64,000 bases of DNA from Rhizobium laguerreae (GTDB lineage Bacteria > Pseudomonadota > Alphaproteobacteria > Rhizobiales > Rhizobiaceae), in NCBI RefSeq assembly GCF_002008165.1, contig NZ_MRDM01000009.1, forward strand, positions 310,001-374,000, written 5' to 3'. Made by a program: the position numbers and the translations under genes. The notes under the pieces are model-generated. The model saw only the letters and a program-made list of their open reading frames with translations, searched no databases and was not told the origin of the DNA. How positions within the stretch are numbered: the stretch's first letter is position 1; every line of letters begins with the position of its first letter. Below are positions 61,737 to 64,000 of the stretch, in pieces.

Positions 61737-62585
61737 ATGGTTGAAAATCGCCCTTTCCTGAATTTCCTGGCGCACCTTGTCCTCATCATTGGCGTCACGA
61801 TCGTCGTATTTCCGGTCTATGTGGCTTTCATCGCATCGAGCCACGGCCCAAACGACTTCCTGTCTGGCGTCGTGCCGCTGACACCGGGAAGCCATATCAT
61901 CGAGAACTATTCGACGATGCTGTCGTCGGGAATGACAAGCTCCGGGGCGCCGCCGATCGGGCCGATGCTGATCAACTCGCTGATCATGGCTGTTGGCGTC
62001 GCCGTCGGAAAGATCGCTATTTCGATCCTTTCGGCCTTTGCCATCGTCTATTTCCGGTTTCCGTTCCGGACCCTGGCGTTCTGGATGATCTTCATCACGC
62101 TGATGCTGCCGGTGGAGGTGCGCATCGTGCCGACCTATAAAGTCGTCGCCGACCTTGGAATGCTGAACAATTATGGCGGCCTCATCATTCCGCTAATCGC
62201 ATCGGCAACGGCAACCTTCCTGTTTCGCCAGTTCTTTCTGACTGTCCCCGACGAACTCATGGAGGCTGCCCGTGTCGATGGGGCAGGGCCGATGAAGTTC
62301 TTCCGCGATATCCTGCTGCCGCTGTCGATCACCAACATCGCCGCGTTGTTCATCATCCTGTTTGTGCTCGGCTGGAACCAGTATCTGTGGCCGCTCATCA
62401 TAACGACCGACCAGAGCTTCTATACCGTTGTGATGGGAATCCAGCGCATGGCAGCGGTTGCCGATGCCGAGCCGCGCTGGAACCTTGTGATGGCAGCCGT
62501 CATTCTGGCTGCCCTACCACCCGTCCTCGTCATCGTCGCCATGCAACGCCTTTTCGTCAAAGGCCTGGTCGAAACGGAGAAGTGA
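61737..62585 (+). CDS. ugpE: sn-Glycerol-3-phosphate ABC transporter permease
   Basis: A 282-residue CUT1 permease. It has [20 protein letters not shown] at the N terminus, [20 protein letters not shown] in the first periplasmic loop, the EAA loop [20 protein letters not shown], and [15 protein letters not shown] near the end, all UgpE-like. It starts 12 bases after ugpA and ends one base before ugpC. Confidence 0.94.
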   Translation: MVENRPFLNFLAHLVLIIGVTIVVFPVYVAFIASSHGPNDFLSGVVPLTPGSHIIENYSTMLSSGMTSSGAPPIGPMLINSLIMAVGVAVGKIAISILSAFAIVYFRFPFRTLAFWMIFITLMLPVEVRIVPTYKVVADLGMLNNYGGLIIPLIASATATFLFRQFFLTVPDELMEAARVDGAGPMKFFRDILLPLSITNIAALFIILFVLGWNQYLWPLIITTDQSFYTVVMGIQRMAAVADAEPRWNLVMAAVILAALPPVLVIVAMQRLFVKGLVETEK

Positions 62586-62586
62586 A

Positions 62587-63633
62587 ATGGCAACGATCAA
62601 CATCATCGACGTCAAGAAGAATTATGGTGCCGTTCCGGCGGTCAAGGGTATCAACCTGTCTGTTGCAGACGGCGAACTCATCGTCCTCGTCGGCCCCTCC
62701 GGCTGTGGCAAATCAACCCTGCTTCGCATGATTGCCGGGTTGGAAACCATCAGCGAGGGTCATGTCGAGATTGCCGGCCGCAATGTCAACAAGGCAGAAC
62801 CGGCCGACCGCGATATCGCCATGGTCTTTCAAAATTACGCGCTTTATCCGCATATGACCGTACGCGGAAATCTCGAATATGGTTTGAAAAATCGCGGCAC
62901 CGAACGGGCGGAAATCAACCGCCGCGTGGCGGAGGCGGCCGAGATCCTCGAAATCGGGCCGATGTTGGATCGTAAACCTCGCGAACTCTCCGGCGGGCAG
63001 CGCCAGCGTGTTGCGATGGGGCGCGCCATCGTTCGTGAGCCGGCCGCCTTCCTTTTCGATGAGCCTTTGTCCAATCTCGATGCCAAATTGCGGGTGCAGA
63101 TGCGCGTTGAAATACGCCGGCTGCAACGGCGCCTGAAGACCACCAGCATTTACGTCACCCATGACCAGCTTGAAGCGATGACGCTGGCAGACCGGCTGGT
63201 CGTGATGAACGGAGGACTTGTCGAACAGGTCGGCACGCCCGTGGCGGTCTACGATCGCCCGGCGAGCCTGTTTGTTGCCAGTTTCATCGGCTCGCCGCCT
63301 ATGAATCTCGTGCCGATCGACGTCCTCAGGGCAGCCGACAGCGCAAGTGCCCTGGCATTGCCCGCCGGCACCGACATGGTCGGCCTTCGTCCGGACGCGT
63401 TGCTCGTCACCAAGCCGGCAGAGCCTTCCGTTCGTCTCAATGCGACGGTCGAATTGCTCGAGCCAATCGGGGGAGAAAGCCATCTGCATGTGCGATTGCG
63501 CGGAAGCCAGCAGACGGTCGTCCTGACCGTGCCGGGTCGTCCGGATTTTGCCGAGAATACAAATATCGACGTCTTTGCACGTGTCGGGGCGATGCACCCT
63601 TTCAACAGCGATACCGGAAAACGCACAGATTGA
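62587..63633 (+). CDS. ugpC: sn-Glycerol-3-phosphate ABC transporter ATPase
   Basis: A 348-residue MalK/UgpC ATPase. Walker A is [18 protein letters not shown] (from residue 36), the signature [15 protein letters not shown] and Walker [16 protein letters not shown]. The C-terminal OB-fold/TOBE regulatory domain contains [12 protein letters not shown] and GLRPDAL. UgpC and MalK types often serve several importers; this one could also energise the ATPase-less importer at 54.6-57.7 kb. Confidence 0.95.
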   Translation: MATINIIDVKKNYGAVPAVKGINLSVADGELIVLVGPSGCGKSTLLRMIAGLETISEGHVEIAGRNVNKAEPADRDIAMVFQNYALYPHMTVRGNLEYGLKNRGTERAEINRRVAEAAEILEIGPMLDRKPRELSGGQRQRVAMGRAIVREPAAFLFDEPLSNLDAKLRVQMRVEIRRLQRRLKTTSIYVTHDQLEAMTLADRLVVMNGGLVEQVGTPVAVYDRPASLFVASFIGSPPMNLVPIDVLRAADSASALALPAGTDMVGLRPDALLVTKPAEPSVRLNATVELLEPIGGESHLHVRLRGSQQTVVLTVPGRPDFAENTNIDVFARVGAMHPFNSDTGKRTD

Positions 63634-63687
63634 CTCCGGTTTTTAATTCTTCATCCCACCCCAGATGACGACGAAAGAGATGAGACG

Positions 63688-64000
63688 ATGACGACTGTAG
63701 AGCCGCGAACCGGCCCGAGACGCAGCGAGGTTCAGGCGCATCGAGGCGCCTCTGCCATTGCGCCCGAGAATACCATTGCCGCTTTCCGGGCGGCTGCAGA
63801 ACAAGGCGCGGAATGGGTCGAACTCGATGTTGCACTTCTTGCCGATGGTACCCCGGTTGTCATCCACGACGTCTCCATCGATCGCTGTTCGTCGTCGAAG
63901 GGAAATCTTGCCGACCTCACCGCGTCGGATCTCGACGCCATCGACGCCGGCTCGTGGTTCAGCCCGAAATTCAAAGGCGAACCACTGCCGACGCTGGCTC
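63688..64000 (+). CDS. ugpQ: Glycerophosphodiester phosphodiesterase, truncated by window end
   Basis: The first 104 residues of a GDPD-family enzyme that hydrolyses glycerophosphodiesters to glycerol-3-phosphate plus alcohol. Catalytic motifs HRGASAIAPENTIAAF (His, Arg, Glu-Asn) and EWVELDVALLADGTPVVIHD (Glu, Asp, His) are present. No signal peptide precedes them, so it is cytoplasmic, as UgpQ is. The rest lies outside the window. It follows ugpC by 54 bases. Confidence 0.92.
   Translation, partial: MTTVEPRTGPRRSEVQAHRGASAIAPENTIAAFRAAAEQGAEWVELDVALLADGTPVVIHDVSIDRCSSSKGNLADLTASDLDAIDAGSWFSPKFKGEPLPTLA

Overview
The window looks like a large plasmid or secondary replicon of a Rhizobium-type alphaproteobacterium (R. 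leguminosarum/R. etli group). The evidence is a complete repABC replication and partition cassette near 49.2-52.9 kb with the antisense-RNA gene between repB and repC, high-GC coding sequence, dense ABC importer operons, and small palindromic intergenic repeats of the kind common in rhizobia. No rRNA, tRNA, CRISPR array or intact insertion sequence was seen. All assignments come from reading the sequence and from remembered family features; no search was run.

Layout. 0.1-5.2 kb (+): osmoprotectant/quaternary-amine ABC importer whose operon also holds an ornithine-cyclodeaminase-family enzyme and a PhnD-like binding protein with no signal peptide. 5.3-7.3 kb (-): DUF2231 membrane protein coupled to an exported sorbosone-dehydrogenase-like protein. 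7.5-19.1 kb (+): sugar or polyol operon with ribose-type ABC importer, SorC regulator, aldo/keto reductase, GlpD-like dehydrogenase, DeoC/LsrF-type aldolase, FGGY kinase and GMC oxidoreductase, behind a 16-bp palindrome. 19.1-21.2 kb: sparse region with a cold-shock protein, a small exported protein and a GNAT acetyltransferase.

21.4-38.8 kb is a large divergent uronate/aldarate module. The minus arm has a GntR regulator, uronate dehydrogenase, SMP-30 lactonase, DapA-family dehydratase and a five-gene peptide-type ABC importer. The plus arm has a second peptide-type importer and two enolase-superfamily sugar-acid dehydratases. Together the enzymes fit oxidation of uronic acids through aldarolactone and aldarate to a 2-oxoglutarate precursor. 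38.9-40.9 kb (-): FMN reductase, nitroreductase and ArsR regulator. 41.1-46.5 kb (-): a 1240-residue MASE1/five-PAS histidine kinase with three response regulators in one overlapping operon. 46.8-49.2 kb: an NmrA-like protein, a gene-poor stretch and a frameshifted pseudogene.

49.2-52.9 kb: repA, repB, antisense RNA, repC. 53.0-58.7 kb (+): DapA-family lyase, GntR regulator, family-1 sugar importer lacking an ATPase gene, and a PfkB kinase resembling sulfofructose kinase; the operon appears cut short. 58.7-59.4 kb: a junction with gene remnants. 59.4-64.0 kb (+): ugpBAECQ for sn-glycerol-3-phosphate import, with ugpQ running off the end, preceded by a perfect 20-bp palindrome overlapping a possible PHO box.
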